Shown piece by piece: positions 1 through 8,730 of a DNA stretch of 46,659 nt (position 1 is its first letter; the number at the start of each line of letters is the position of its first letter). The stretch is from a virus, in the IMG/VR virus record IMGVR_UViG_3300033141_004895, positions 1 through 46,659 of that record; one strand, given 5' to 3'. The notes below the pieces were generated by a model that searched no databases, was not told where the DNA came from, and saw only the letters and a list, made by a program, of their open reading frames with translations. The position numbers and the translations under genes were made by a program.

Positions 1-114
1 AAACCTAAAGGGGGAGGAGGCATTGTCCTCTTCCCCCTTTTGAGGAGGGCGTTGCTATGCCAAGGGACGAGCTGTACGAGAGCACTCAGGGCGAAGGCAG
101 TCTCACGGCAGTAG
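1..114. repeat. 114-bp terminal direct repeat, left copy
   Basis: Bases 1-114 are identical to 46546-46659. The repeat holds a terminator hairpin, a ribosome binding site and the first 19 codons of the gene at 57. A repeat that cuts through an ordinary gene start is most easily explained as assembly overlap of a circular or circularly permuted genome. True short direct terminal repeats cannot be excluded from sequence alone. Confidence 0.97.
7..41 (+). terminator. Intrinsic terminator-like hairpin after the head decoration genes
   Basis: Bases 7-20 pair with 27-40 in a 14-bp stem with one G-U pair and a 6-base loop (CATTGT), followed by TTTT. On the circle it lies directly after the stop codon at 46545 and directly before the ribosome binding site of the gene at 57. 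No promoter separates it from that gene, so it must be partly read through or act as an attenuator or mRNA end stabiliser. The same hairpin recurs at 46552-46586. Confidence 0.8.
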
Positions 115-404
115 GGGACCAGACCATCATTTCTTCTCCCGGCAGTGGCAAGAAGCTGAGGATCACCCATGCCATTGTCTCCGTGCTTTCCGTGGGCACA
201 GACGCTGTTATCGCCCTTGAGAAGGGAGCTGGAGGCACCAAGTTTTGGGCCACCAATCAGGTCGGCACTCATGTTCTGAACTTCGGCCCCCGTGGCTATG
301 AACTACCTGCCGATACTGCCCTGAACCTCACCGTGGAAACTGCTAATAGTACTGTTTACTGCGCTGCTGTGGGCTACATTGTGAGGGAAGGTTATGAGTA
401 CTAA
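57..404 (+). CDS. Putative virion beta-sandwich protein
   Basis: 115 aa, ATG start with GAGGAGGG upstream. After a polar start, alternating hydrophobic beta strands dominate (LRITHAIVSVLS, DAVIALEKG, TVYCAAVGYIV). That pattern is common in small phage decoration or neck proteins. It lies between the head decoration genes (across the circle junction) and the adaptor genes, which fits a structural role. No catalytic motif is visible and I do not recognise a named family. Its last codons overlap the next gene by 11 bases, showing tight operon packing. Confidence 0.8.
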   Translation: MPRDELYESTQGEGSLTAVGDQTIISSPGSGKKLRITHAIVSVLSVGTDAVIALEKGAGGTKFWATNQVGTHVLNFGPRGYELPADTALNLTVETANSTVYCAAVGYIVREGYEY

Positions 405-732
405 GAAGCTGAGGACTATGCCATGGGACCGGCTCCTTGAGCAGTCTCCCACCATCTGGCGGGCTGCGGAAATCCTGTGGCGGCGCAAGAAGGCATCGGA
501 ACTGGGATACAAGAGCCCACGGGAGCTTGACCCCCTGTTGAAGAAGCTGGCCACCGAGCCCCGGATGCCGGCTGCGAGGAAGTCTCCCAACCAGCGCTCC
601 AGCCCCCAAAGCCAACGCCCAAAGGCAAGTGAAAAAAGGAACAAGGGATTGTTGGGGAAGCTGAAGCAGTTGGGGCGTAAGGTTTTGGGGAAAAAGAAAA
701 AGCAGCAGCGTAAGGCGGCGAGTAAGAGATGA
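394..732 (+). CDS. Basic hypothetical protein, head/neck operon
   Basis: 112 aa, ATG start overlapping the upstream gene. The N-terminal half has ordinary composition; the last 50 residues are rich in Lys, Arg and Gln with KKKK runs and almost no acidic residues, typical of a flexible nucleic-acid-contacting tail. No known domain recognised. Its place between head and connector genes suggests a minor head or DNA-binding virion component; this is inference. The stop overlaps the next start (ATGA). Confidence 0.7.
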   Translation: MSTKKLRTMPWDRLLEQSPTIWRAAEILWRRKKASELGYKSPRELDPLLKKLATEPRMPAARKSPNQRSSPQSQRPKASEKRNKGLLGKLKQLGRKVLGKKKKQQRKAASKR

Positions 733-1148
733 CGCTTTTGGGGACAGGTATGGGAGCGCAAGTCAAAAGAAAGGATGATTTGCAAGAGATACAGAAGATA
801 TTGCAGCGCAACGAGTCCAAGCCGTTTGTCAAGCGTATTCTATATCCTCAGAAATATCCAAGGCTAAAAATAGACAACCGTGAGGCTACCCACTTGATGA
901 CATGGATGGAAGTGGGGAAAGGGAGATATGTGGTATTCCCCACGATCCTCTATGAAAAAGGAAAACTGGTTCGTTATTCTCCACGGGAGGCATGGGAAAA
1001 GGTGCGCAAGAGTGGGAATTTTATCACCTTTCAGGATCCTCGGAGGGCAGCTTGGTTCTCCAAAAGCTACAAGAGGTACTGGGAAAAGTTGAGAAGCAAA
1101 AAGAGAGAAAGTGGAGTTCCCCGTGGTCTTATGAGGGGTAGAAGATGA
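729..1148 (+). CDS. Basic hypothetical protein, head/neck operon
   Basis: 139 aa, ATG overlapping the upstream stop. Strongly basic with many Lys, Arg and Tyr. A central segment (LMTWMEVGKGRYVVFPTILY) followed by PREAWEKVRKSGNFITFQ resembles phage proteins of unknown function carried near internal virion genes. No catalytic residues can be assigned. Translationally coupled at both ends, so it belongs to the connector operon. Confidence 0.72.
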   Translation: MTLLGTGMGAQVKRKDDLQEIQKILQRNESKPFVKRILYPQKYPRLKIDNREATHLMTWMEVGKGRYVVFPTILYEKGKLVRYSPREAWEKVRKSGNFITFQDPRRAAWFSKSYKRYWEKLRSKKRESGVPRGLMRGRR

Positions 1149-2038
1149 CGCTCTTGGAGATAGCCGTAAACATCCACCGCTATGTCCCTGAGCTGGACTT
1201 GGCGGCAATCAAGGAGGTTCTCAAGCGCAGGTATCAAGTTCTCCTTTCCTCCTGGCCCTGGGCGGCCTTGAGGGGAGTTTCCTATGTCTACACCAAGGGC
1301 ACCTATTCCACGGGCACAGTTTCCGTAAGCTCCGGTTCCACCTCTGTTACGGGTTCTGACACCACCTGGACCTCCTCCCACGAGGGCATGTTTATCCGCT
1401 TCGGCAATGAGCGGTATTACTACACTATTTCCTCTGTGAGCGGCAACACCTCTCTCACCATTTCCCCTGCTTACCAGGGATCAGACGACCTATCCGACAG
1501 CAGCTATACCATTTTCCAGCACATCTACTCCCTCCCCTCGGATGTAGCAGAGGTAGAGGCCGTGGTCCACGATGTCAAGGTGAAGAGAAGCTCCAGAGAT
1601 GCCATGGACCGCTTTGATCCTCAGTTGACCACCACAGGCCCTCCTTGGCTCTGGGCACCTGTTGGAGAGGACAGTAACCAGTACCAGCAGATCCGCCTCT
1701 TCCCCATCCCCGATCAGCAGTATGGTGTCCGTGTCCACTATGTGAAGAGGATAGACTACTCCGATAGTGCCACCTGTTTGCTTCCAGAGGATCTGGTGGA
1801 GCAGTTCACCCTGATTAGCTGTTACCAAATGGCAGCCACCTGCAATGCCAACTACGCTTCCCTCATCCCCCTTGCCTCCCAGCAGGCCCAAATGTTGTAC
1901 CAGATAGCCAAGGAGGAGGACATCAGGCACCGGGACCTTCCCGACCGGGTAAAGGACGAGATGTTCAGCGCCGAGTTGCCCAAAGGAGACGACTTCCTCT
2001 ATAAGCACGATGTCTACTGGTGGGATGCTCAGAGGTGA
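1145..2038 (+). CDS. Putative head-tail adaptor with inserted beta domain
   Basis: 297 aa. A helical frame at the N-terminus (about residues 1-45) and C-terminus (about 205-297) encloses a Ser/Thr-rich beta domain at about 50-115. A second beta-rich segment contains QIRLFPIPDQQYGVRVHY, the 'output-as-plot' motif typical of phage adaptor proteins that sit under the portal. It is followed by two further adaptor-like genes. Start overlaps the upstream stop (ATGA). Assignment rests on architecture and order; the exact ring it forms is unknown. Confidence 0.68.
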   Translation: MTLLEIAVNIHRYVPELDLAAIKEVLKRRYQVLLSSWPWAALRGVSYVYTKGTYSTGTVSVSSGSTSVTGSDTTWTSSHEGMFIRFGNERYYYTISSVSGNTSLTISPAYQGSDDLSDSSYTIFQHIYSLPSDVAEVEAVVHDVKVKRSSRDAMDRFDPQLTTTGPPWLWAPVGEDSNQYQQIRLFPIPDQQYGVRVHYVKRIDYSDSATCLLPEDLVEQFTLISCYQMAATCNANYASLIPLASQQAQMLYQIAKEEDIRHRDLPDRVKDEMFSAELPKGDDFLYKHDVYWWDAQR

Positions 2039-2044
2039 AGCGCC

Positions 2045-2656
2045 ATGACGGGCACGGAGATGGAAACCTACATCTCTCGTATCCTGATGGACGAGAACGA
2101 GGTCTTCTACACCCAGTCCGAGATTTACAAAGGGATCAACTTTGCCCTCTATGTGTTAGCCATCCTCTTCCATGCCTTCTTCAAATCCCACTCTTTCTCA
2201 GGCACCTACCCCCTGGACATCCCATCTGATTTCCTCTGTCCCTATAGCCTCTACTGCGATAACACCAGACTGTATCCCATGAGCCTGTCTGAACTGCGCA
2301 ACTTGGGCCTTTCTGCCACAGGCACCCCTCAGTACTACGCCTTCACCTCTTCCCACATCCTCCTGTGGCCCAAGCCTACTTCATCCCATGATTACATTCT
2401 CAACTACGCCTATATCTCTGATGAAATTGCCGATGGCTCCGATCCTCCGCTTGATGACCCCTGGCACTATCCAATGGCCCACATGGCAGTTGGCAGATGC
2501 CTCATGGTTGACCTCAAGGAGCACATGCTGGCCAGATCAGGCTACTGGCTCCGCAGGGGAATAGAGGAGGCCAGCTACCTGGCCCTTGGCATAGACAGGG
2601 ACAGCGACTTCCACTACCCACGCTTCAACCTCTCTGCACTTGGAGGAGGGAAATGA
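2045..2656 (+). CDS. Putative head-tail adaptor (second copy type)
   Basis: 203 aa. Residues about 1-45 are helical, then come LDIPSDFLCPYSL, GTPQYYAFTSSHILLWPKP and a C-terminal helical part. The GTPxYY...LWPxP core is shared with the split adaptor downstream (GTPTYWY...LSLWPPP), so the two look paralogous. Adaptors of this kind connect portal to tail in short-tailed phages. RBS is AGAGGTGAAG 5 bases upstream. Stop overlaps the next start. Confidence 0.68.
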   Translation: MTGTEMETYISRILMDENEVFYTQSEIYKGINFALYVLAILFHAFFKSHSFSGTYPLDIPSDFLCPYSLYCDNTRLYPMSLSELRNLGLSATGTPQYYAFTSSHILLWPKPTSSHDYILNYAYISDEIADGSDPPLDDPWHYPMAHMAVGRCLMVDLKEHMLARSGYWLRRGIEEASYLALGIDRDSDFHYPRFNLSALGGGK

Positions 2657-2862
2657 CCTTCGAGGACGTACTGGACTTCGTAGATCCCAACGATGAGATC
2701 TGGAGCAGCAACGTCAGGACCCAGATATCCAACCAGGCCCTCAGCCACCTGGAAAGCTACGGTTTGTTTGTGGCTGTAAAGAAAATCAGCTCTGTTGCCG
2801 ACCAGGCTTCTTACAGCATTACCACAGTAACCAACGCAGAGGAGGAGACTGCCCTTGGCTGA
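2653..2862 (+). CDS. N-terminal part of a split adaptor protein
   Basis: 69 aa ending at TGA 2860-2862. Its sequence (VLDFVDPNDEIW..., then ADQASYSITTV) matches the N-terminal pattern of phage adaptor proteins. Such a protein would normally continue with the segment encoded in the next frame from 2855. Reading through by a +1 shift near GGC-TGA would give a single adaptor of about 200 aa. Alternatives are two coupled subunits, or an indel in the source sequence. Confidence 0.6.
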   Translation: MTFEDVLDFVDPNDEIWSSNVRTQISNQALSHLESYGLFVAVKKISSVADQASYSITTVTNAEEETALG

Positions 2863-3250
2863 TGTGCTGGACATAATCCACGTGTTCTACGATTCCTCTG
2901 GGCTTTACCAGGTGGACCCCCGTTCTCTGTCTTCCTCTTGGAAATCCGAGGACTCAGGCACTCCCACTTACTGGTATCAGACCGAAGGCGATCCAACCGA
3001 CCTTTCCCTCTGGCCTCCTCCTGATGCAGACAACGAGGACATCCACGCCATACTCAAGGTGGGCACGAGGCTCGACGCTTCAGGTGTTCCGACGGTCTTC
3101 GCCTTGCCCCACTACCTCTACGCCCTCCATCTTGCCTTCATGTACGAAGGGGAAGGAAAGGACCCAGACCGCTCCCAGTTTTTCCTCACCCTCTTCCAGG
3201 CAGTCATGTCCCACCTGATGTCCACCATCCTTGCCTACAGGAGGCTCTGA
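2855..3250 (+). CDS. C-terminal part of a split adaptor protein
   Basis: 131 aa from a TTG start with GAGGAGGAG 7 bases upstream. It begins ADVLDIIHVFYDSSG and contains GTPTYWYQTEGD and LSLWPPPD, the core seen in the adaptor at 2045, then a helical C-terminus. The start overlaps the upstream stop by 8 bases in the +1 frame. The good ribosome binding site allows independent translation, but the family core is complete only when joined to the 2653 ORF. Confidence 0.62.
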   Translation: MADVLDIIHVFYDSSGLYQVDPRSLSSSWKSEDSGTPTYWYQTEGDPTDLSLWPPPDADNEDIHAILKVGTRLDASGVPTVFALPHYLYALHLAFMYEGEGKDPDRSQFFLTLFQAVMSHLMSTILAYRRL

Positions 3251-3251
3251 T

Positions 3252-5936
3252 ATGCCGAGGACGTGGATACCAGCACCAGCAAAGGGCATGGCTATAGGCG
3301 ACACAGATCCCTCCTTTGCCGCTGAGATCAAGAATTACGTCTTCCAGCAGGATGGAAGCCTTTTGGTCTGTCCTGCGCCTTCCGCTGTTTCTTCTGAGAC
3401 TTGGACTGATTATGGATTGCCTGTGGAGGTTCTTCCTGCCCTCGTAGGTACTAATGCTTTTTTATTGATTGGGACTTTACAATCACAAGGATCCACATGG
3501 ACAAAGGTTACTAGTATCACAGAAGATTCTTATTATACCCTTTCTGTCTATGGATATGGTTTATTCTTTAAGCCGGATGGCACTAAGTTTTATACCACAA
3601 GTATAAGAACCGAAGACAATGGGGCAATTGCGCAATATAGTCTTTCGACAGCTTGGGATTTGACAACTGCATCTCATGAGAAAACGATACATGTTTCCGA
3701 TCAAACTCAATTTGTAGGAGATGTTGCCTTCAAACAGGATGGAACAAAGATGTATGTTACTGATGAAACAGGAGAGAAGATTTTCCAGTATTCCTTAAGT
3801 ACTCCATGGGATATTGGAACAGCCAGCTACGAAGGAAAAGTTTTGACTGTTGAGGGAACGAGTGTAAATTTGGGGGGTATAGTCTTTGGATTAAATGGAA
3901 GTAAGATGTATGTTATTGACATAAACAATGTTGTTTTGCATCAATTCAATCTTTCTGACCCATGGGATATTGAAACGGCTACACTTTTTGCTACCTTGGA
4001 TCTTAGTGCACAAACAAGTGATCCCTATGGAGTAACGTTCAACCCAGATGGCACATTTTTGTACATAACAGGAACTGGTGTAGGTGAAAGGACAATATAC
4101 GTTTATTCTCTGAGTACAGCATGGGATATCAGTAGTGCAAGTTATGATAGTTCTTTAAGTACGGGAGATCAGGGTGTTTACGATATAGTTTTTAAAACAG
4201 ATGGCACTAAGCTTTATGGAACAGCATTGGACAAGCTTTATCAGTACTCGGCAACGTCGTCAAAATATACAAATTTTCCCTATTGTATTCGCTTTTACGA
4301 TTTAGTTAACGATACTTTTGAGGATTATTTGCCTTGTGACCAGTACAGCAATTTTTCTGCTTACAACATTCCTCTTTTCAATCCTTATTCCTCTTCCACC
4401 GCTCCATGGGCATTTGTAGGAGGATGGGGCAACCAGCGGTCGATAAAGATCAAGGTGTCCAGTGATAGCACTTGGAGGTATTTGGGAATAGAAGCACCTA
4501 CCCAAGCTCCTTCCGCCGCTGCAGGGAATGCGGGTTCCTTAGATGGCACTTACTATTTCCGCTACACCTATTACGATTCGTCTTTGGACATCGAGAGCAA
4601 TGGGTCTCCCGCTTCGGATGCCGTTACCGTGGCCAACCAGGAAGTGGATTTGAGCAACATAGCCGGCACAGGGCAGCCGGGAGTGGATAAGATCAGGATC
4701 TATGGCTTGGGAGGGGCAGTAACAGAGTACATGCTGATTGCCACCATTGATAATCCCGGAGAAGGGCAGACCACCAGCTATACCGTGTCCACGGCCGAAA
4801 GTGAGTGGGGGCAAAACATCCCAACCGACCACGATCCCCCACCTTCCGATATTGTCTACCTCGAGTGGAACGAGCAACTGGGCCGCCTCTTTGCCATAGA
4901 CGACGATGGTCGGCTCTGGTGGTCTTCTTCTTGGCAGCCCGATTACTGGCCTACCGATAACTACATAGATACAGGTAGGAAACTCTTGGCTCTTGCCACC
5001 TTCCGGGGCACCACCTATGCCTTTGACCAACATGAAGCCTTTCAGGTTGTGGGTCCAATAAATGACACCTTTGAACTCAGGAAGGTGGCAGACATTGGCA
5101 TTATCAGCCCGACGGCAATAAGGGTGACCAATGCTGGGATAATGGGGATAACTCCTTCCAAGACCGTCTTCCTGTTTGCAGGAGGCTTTGCCAAAAGCAT
5201 AGGAGAGCAGATAGAGCCTTTCCTCAAGGGGGAATACTTGCCCGGTTCCTACTATGGCTACAACCTCTGGGTAGTCTCACAGGCAGGGGATAAGGGCTTT
5301 GTGACCATAGCAGAAGTAGCCCAGGATGGTTCTGAATTGGATATCAAGAGCATTTACACCTTTGTTCTGCACTCAGAAGGGAAATGGACAATGGACGGGC
5401 ATGGCTATATGGCCTTCTGTGATGATCCCCAGTTCCAGCCTCCGGATATTACGACTGGCAGTAGCTATTGGGGCGATAATGATGCAAGGAGAGGGCTTAG
5501 GCTTATAGCCATGTTGCCCAATGGGAAGCCTTACTACTATTACCTTAGCCCACAGGCTACTTATCCAGACAACACTTCTCCTTCCCCGGATAGCCTAAAC
5601 CTCATCCAGAGCAACAGGATTTTCCCCGCCGGCCCGGGCAGGAAGTTCCGCTTAAGAGGCTTTAAGTTCAAAGTGCACAGGGTCCAGGGTACGCCAGAGG
5701 TCAGCGTTACTTTCAAGGTGGATGGTGGAGGTGCAGGGAAGGAGTATAGTAAGAACAACATTTCCATTACGACTGATTACGGTGCACTTGGAACTTTTTA
5801 TCCCACCACCAACTTGATAGGCCATTATCTGAATTATGAGGTTTCCATTTCCAGCAACATTGCTAAGTTCTATGGCTTGGAGATAGAATGGGAACCCATA
5901 GGAGGAGCAACTGAACCAGTGGAGGCACCTGCATAA
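3252..5936 (+). CDS. Large tail-nozzle-like structural protein with propeller-like repeats
   Basis: 894 aa, ATG chosen because AGGAGG lies 7 bases upstream; a TTG at 3231 is less likely. The start (PAPAKGMAIGD) and a later stretch (LEWNEQLGRLFAI, WWSSSWQPDYWP, FRGTTYAFDQHEAFQVVG) resemble the nozzle or tubular tail proteins that follow adaptors in podophages. Between about residues 130 and 300 a motif of the form SLSTxWDIxTASY recurs four times about 50 residues apart with DGTKMYV-like strands, as in beta-propeller blades. This block uses more A+T than the rest and may be an acquired insertion, perhaps for receptor or glycan binding. Confidence 0.72.
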   Translation: MPRTWIPAPAKGMAIGDTDPSFAAEIKNYVFQQDGSLLVCPAPSAVSSETWTDYGLPVEVLPALVGTNAFLLIGTLQSQGSTWTKVTSITEDSYYTLSVYGYGLFFKPDGTKFYTTSIRTEDNGAIAQYSLSTAWDLTTASHEKTIHVSDQTQFVGDVAFKQDGTKMYVTDETGEKIFQYSLSTPWDIGTASYEGKVLTVEGTSVNLGGIVFGLNGSKMYVIDINNVVLHQFNLSDPWDIETATLFATLDLSAQTSDPYGVTFNPDGTFLYITGTGVGERTIYVYSLSTAWDISSASYDSSLSTGDQGVYDIVFKTDGTKLYGTALDKLYQYSATSSKYTNFPYCIRFYDLVNDTFEDYLPCDQYSNFSAYNIPLFNPYSSSTAPWAFVGGWGNQRSIKIKVSSDSTWRYLGIEAPTQAPSAAAGNAGSLDGTYYFRYTYYDSSLDIESNGSPASDAVTVANQEVDLSNIAGTGQPGVDKIRIYGLGGAVTEYMLIATIDNPGEGQTTSYTVSTAESEWGQNIPTDHDPPPSDIVYLEWNEQLGRLFAIDDDGRLWWSSSWQPDYWPTDNYIDTGRKLLALATFRGTTYAFDQHEAFQVVGPINDTFELRKVADIGIISPTAIRVTNAGIMGITPSKTVFLFAGGFAKSIGEQIEPFLKGEYLPGSYYGYNLWVVSQAGDKGFVTIAEVAQDGSELDIKSIYTFVLHSEGKWTMDGHGYMAFCDDPQFQPPDITTGSSYWGDNDARRGLRLIAMLPNGKPYYYYLSPQATYPDNTSPSPDSLNLIQSNRIFPAGPGRKFRLRGFKFKVHRVQGTPEVSVTFKVDGGGAGKEYSKNNISITTDYGALGTFYPTTNLIGHYLNYEVSISSNIAKFYGLEIEWEPIGGATEPVEAPA

Positions 5937-7804
5937 TGGCAAGGCAAAGGATCATAGGCGAATGGCTTGAGATCCCACCTGTGGCCTCTACGGAGGAAAT
6001 GATAGACCACCTGAACCGGACCATCAGGACCTTGGTGGAGGCCATAGAGAGGGTTGGGGCCTTTGTGATGTATCGGAGCACCGCCTCAGAGAAGGATCCC
6101 TCTGTCAATCCCCGTGGCATCTGGGATCTGCGTGACAACACCCTCATTCCCCACAGTACCACCAGCGGGGATGTGGAACCCAAGGAAGATGGGGAGAATG
6201 AGCTTGGCTCCAGCAGCTACAAGTGGCAAAAGGGGTGGTTCAACAATATCCATGTGGACAACCAGTTAACTGATGGAAGCAACGATACCACAGTCCAGGA
6301 AGTGAGGACCCATATTGATACCACCAGCGGTAATCCCCATGGAGTTGACTTCATAGAGCTGGACGATGCCCCTTCGGATTACACGGGCAGAGGGGGAGAG
6401 ATCGTTCTGGTAAAGGCCACAGAAGACGGCCTCGATACCCAACCTTGGCCTGCAACTGGGGTGAACCTGAACTACTTCCTCAGCGATGATGCTGCCGATA
6501 TTGGTGGCTATTATTACATGTATCCCACCGAGACCGGTGATACTTCTGCACAGCTCACCAGCTCTGCTTTGGGGGTTGGGGATGACCAGTTGCTGTGGAC
6601 CTTTGTGACAGAAACAGGGGAACCGGGAGTTGACACCCTTGCGCTTGGGGCTTACACGGCCACTCTATACCTGCAGAAATCTGGCAACAAGGATGCAAGG
6701 GTGTACTGGAAGTTATTCAAGCGGGATACGGCTGGAACCGAAACCGAGCTGTTGCAAAGTGCAGTCAGTGATCAGCTCACGGATACCAGTAGCCAATATG
6801 TGATCTCTGCCTACCTTAACGAAGACCAGGTTTTGGACCCTACGGACCGCCTTGTACTGAAGTTATACGCAAATGTCTCTGGAACCGGGAATGATGTGAG
6901 TATAACCCTGACGATGGAAGGGGATTACGATAGCCGAATTCTGATCCATATCCTAAGTTCTTCCTTCAGCTTGGATAGGCTTTCCGATGTGGATGTTTCT
7001 TCCCCTGCTGATGACGAGCTTTTGGCCTATGACTCTGGCTCTGGGAAGTGGACTAACAAGGCGCTTTCGGATGTGGGGACGGCTGAGCATGGGAATGAGG
7101 CTCATAACCCAGACTTCTTGGCAGCAGATGGCAGTAATTCACCGACGGCAGATATCAATTGGGGTGGGAACAAGATCACTAATGTCTCTGATCCTGCTGA
7201 TGCTCAAGATGCCGCTACCAAAAACTATGTGGATACTCAAGATGCTGGGAAGGCTGATGATCCCCACGGCAACGAAGCCCACGATCCAGATATGCTTCCC
7301 CTTAGTACTTCAAGTGCCATTAGTGCTTCTATGTCGGGAAATGAATGGCTCTCTGTGGCGACTTCGGGGATTGTGGGGTTGCCGAGGCAGAGTTTTGCCT
7401 ATGCGTACATGGATAACGGAGAAGCCAATTACTCGGTTTCCGCTACTACTTGGACGAAAGTGCCCTTTGATACCGTCGTAACGGATGTACAGAGCGAGTT
7501 CGATACGACCAATAATCGCTTTACTGCAACTGAGGATGGGAAATATCTGGCAATAGCAAAGATAAACATCTATGGCCTGCCTGATCAGAACTACTGCTTT
7601 GCAAGGTTTTACAAGAATGGCAGCCCTTTTCCGCCATACGCTCGGCTTATTGCCAGTGGTACCAAAACGCATACAGTATGGGTCATTAGTGCAATTCCTT
7701 GTGCTTCTGGTGATTATCTTGAATGCTGGATTTATGGGGAAAGTGGCTTTAGCATTGTATGGGGCGAGGATGATGCAGTGGTTTGGTATATCAAAGTAGC
7801 ATAA
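5936..7804 (+). CDS. Tail fibre/spike with C1q-like tip
   Basis: 622 aa, overlapping the upstream stop (TAATG). A Ser/Thr/Asp-rich shaft contains two HGNEAH(N/D)PD repeats and DAATKNYVD, a pattern common in phage fibres. The last ~140 residues (from FAYAYMDNGEANYSV, with FTATEDGKYLAIAKINI and YLECWIYGE) have the jelly-roll pattern of C1q/TNF-like trimer domains. Likely the receptor-binding trimer. Last gene of the tail block; a ribosome binding site for the next gene follows directly. Confidence 0.75.
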   Translation: MARQRIIGEWLEIPPVASTEEMIDHLNRTIRTLVEAIERVGAFVMYRSTASEKDPSVNPRGIWDLRDNTLIPHSTTSGDVEPKEDGENELGSSSYKWQKGWFNNIHVDNQLTDGSNDTTVQEVRTHIDTTSGNPHGVDFIELDDAPSDYTGRGGEIVLVKATEDGLDTQPWPATGVNLNYFLSDDAADIGGYYYMYPTETGDTSAQLTSSALGVGDDQLLWTFVTETGEPGVDTLALGAYTATLYLQKSGNKDARVYWKLFKRDTAGTETELLQSAVSDQLTDTSSQYVISAYLNEDQVLDPTDRLVLKLYANVSGTGNDVSITLTMEGDYDSRILIHILSSSFSLDRLSDVDVSSPADDELLAYDSGSGKWTNKALSDVGTAEHGNEAHNPDFLAADGSNSPTADINWGGNKITNVSDPADAQDAATKNYVDTQDAGKADDPHGNEAHDPDMLPLSTSSAISASMSGNEWLSVATSGIVGLPRQSFAYAYMDNGEANYSVSATTWTKVPFDTVVTDVQSEFDTTNNRFTATEDGKYLAIAKINIYGLPDQNYCFARFYKNGSPFPPYARLIASGTKTHTVWVISAIPCASGDYLECWIYGESGFSIVWGEDDAVVWYIKVA

Positions 7805-7819
7805 CGGGAGGTGTGAGAA

Positions 7820-8113
7820 ATGCTCACCATCACCATAGGTTCCAAATCCTTCACCCTCACCGACGAGGAGGAAAAGGCCCTTTTGACGGACATGGTGGAC
7901 ATTTTTCTATGGGTCAAAAACCTTGTGGAGAACAAGGTACGCCAAGTCATGGACAGGATCATCGAGGAGCAGACGGAGTACAACCCCAGACGGCTTGACC
8001 CTGTCCGTAAGCGGCAGATTGTAGCGGGCCTCAAACTCAAGACGGCTGTGGAGCGGATGGCGGAAGAAGAGGCAAAACTGAAGGAAGAGCTAAAAGGTGT
8101 TAAGAGAGGGTGA
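7820..8113 (+). CDS. Hypothetical protein downstream of the fibre
   Basis: 97 aa, RBS GGGAGGTG. Residues 1-20 form a short beta hairpin (LTITIGSKSFTLTDEEEKALL). The rest is helical and charged with a C-terminal coiled-coil tendency (ERMAEEEAKLKEELKGV). No family recognised. Its place between fibre and lysis genes could fit a chaperone or tail-tip component, but nothing in the sequence proves it. Confidence 0.7.
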   Translation: MLTITIGSKSFTLTDEEEKALLTDMVDIFLWVKNLVENKVRQVMDRIIEEQTEYNPRRLDPVRKRQIVAGLKLKTAVERMAEEEAKLKEELKGVKRG

Positions 8114-8306
8114 TGTAAAGGTGCTAATAATGCTGGTAAGGGCCTTCATCAAGCAGGCCGAGCGGTATGGTCATGATTACCATGAATTTGCAGGTTGTCC
8201 GCATGGTGCAATGGAATTCTCGGATTATGGCTTGCGACGGGGTTGCACACTATGCCAGATCAACCATCTGCTGTTGAAGTTGGAAAAATCAATGGAGGGT
8301 GGTTGA
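8097..8306 (+). CDS. Small Cys/His protein
   Basis: 69 aa from GTG 8097 (AAGGAAGAG upstream); GTG 8121 or ATG 8130 are possible shorter starts. It holds CPHGAMEF and RRGCTLCQINH, giving a Cys-His-Cys-Cys set that may bind zinc. Helical ends. Function unknown. Overlaps the genes on both sides, so translation is coupled. Confidence 0.6.
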   Translation: MLREGDVKVLIMLVRAFIKQAERYGHDYHEFAGCPHGAMEFSDYGLRRGCTLCQINHLLLKLEKSMEGG

Positions 8307-8307
8307 A

Positions 8308-8730
8308 GTGTGGAGAGAGTTCCTTGAGGCCATTGGCATATACACCATAGATTTCATAGACGATGGTTGCAGGCGCACGTGGGCTATTGCTTATGGGAAG
8401 AAGCCTCTGCAGTGGCTCTTCTGGGCTCTATTTGGCAACGATGACAATGGGCAGGATGAGGAGGGGTGTAGCTTCCTCACCTGGTGGCTTCGTAATCCCT
8501 GTCACAATTTGACCAAGTATGTTCTGGGATTTGGTCATGCAGAGTTGGAGTATTCTTCTGGTTTCCGTTACCCAAGCTTTTCCGCTGGCATACGGGTTGA
8601 CTACCTGCGTTGCAAATCCCATCCAACGTCCATTTTGCCCCGTGACCAATGGCTTCCGTTCTTCCATGGTCCATTTTTCTACTGGGGCTGGCGTTCGGAT
8701 GGGACTTTTGGGATAAAGGTGAAGCTATGA
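8308..8730 (+). CDS. Conserved phage protein of the WWLRNPxHN/GWR type
   Basis: 140 aa. GTG 8308 is preferred because GGAGGGTGG lies just upstream; GTG 8299 is the alternative. An aromatic-rich protein with a hydrophobic stretch (LQWLFWALFG), the signature FLTWWLRNPCHNLTKYVLGF and the ending FFYWGWRSDGTFGIKVKL. I recall similar proteins of unknown function next to phage lysis genes. Possibly membrane-associated. Stop overlaps the next start. Confidence 0.65.
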   Translation: MWREFLEAIGIYTIDFIDDGCRRTWAIAYGKKPLQWLFWALFGNDDNGQDEEGCSFLTWWLRNPCHNLTKYVLGFGHAELEYSSGFRYPSFSAGIRVDYLRCKSHPTSILPRDQWLPFFHGPFFYWGWRSDGTFGIKVKL

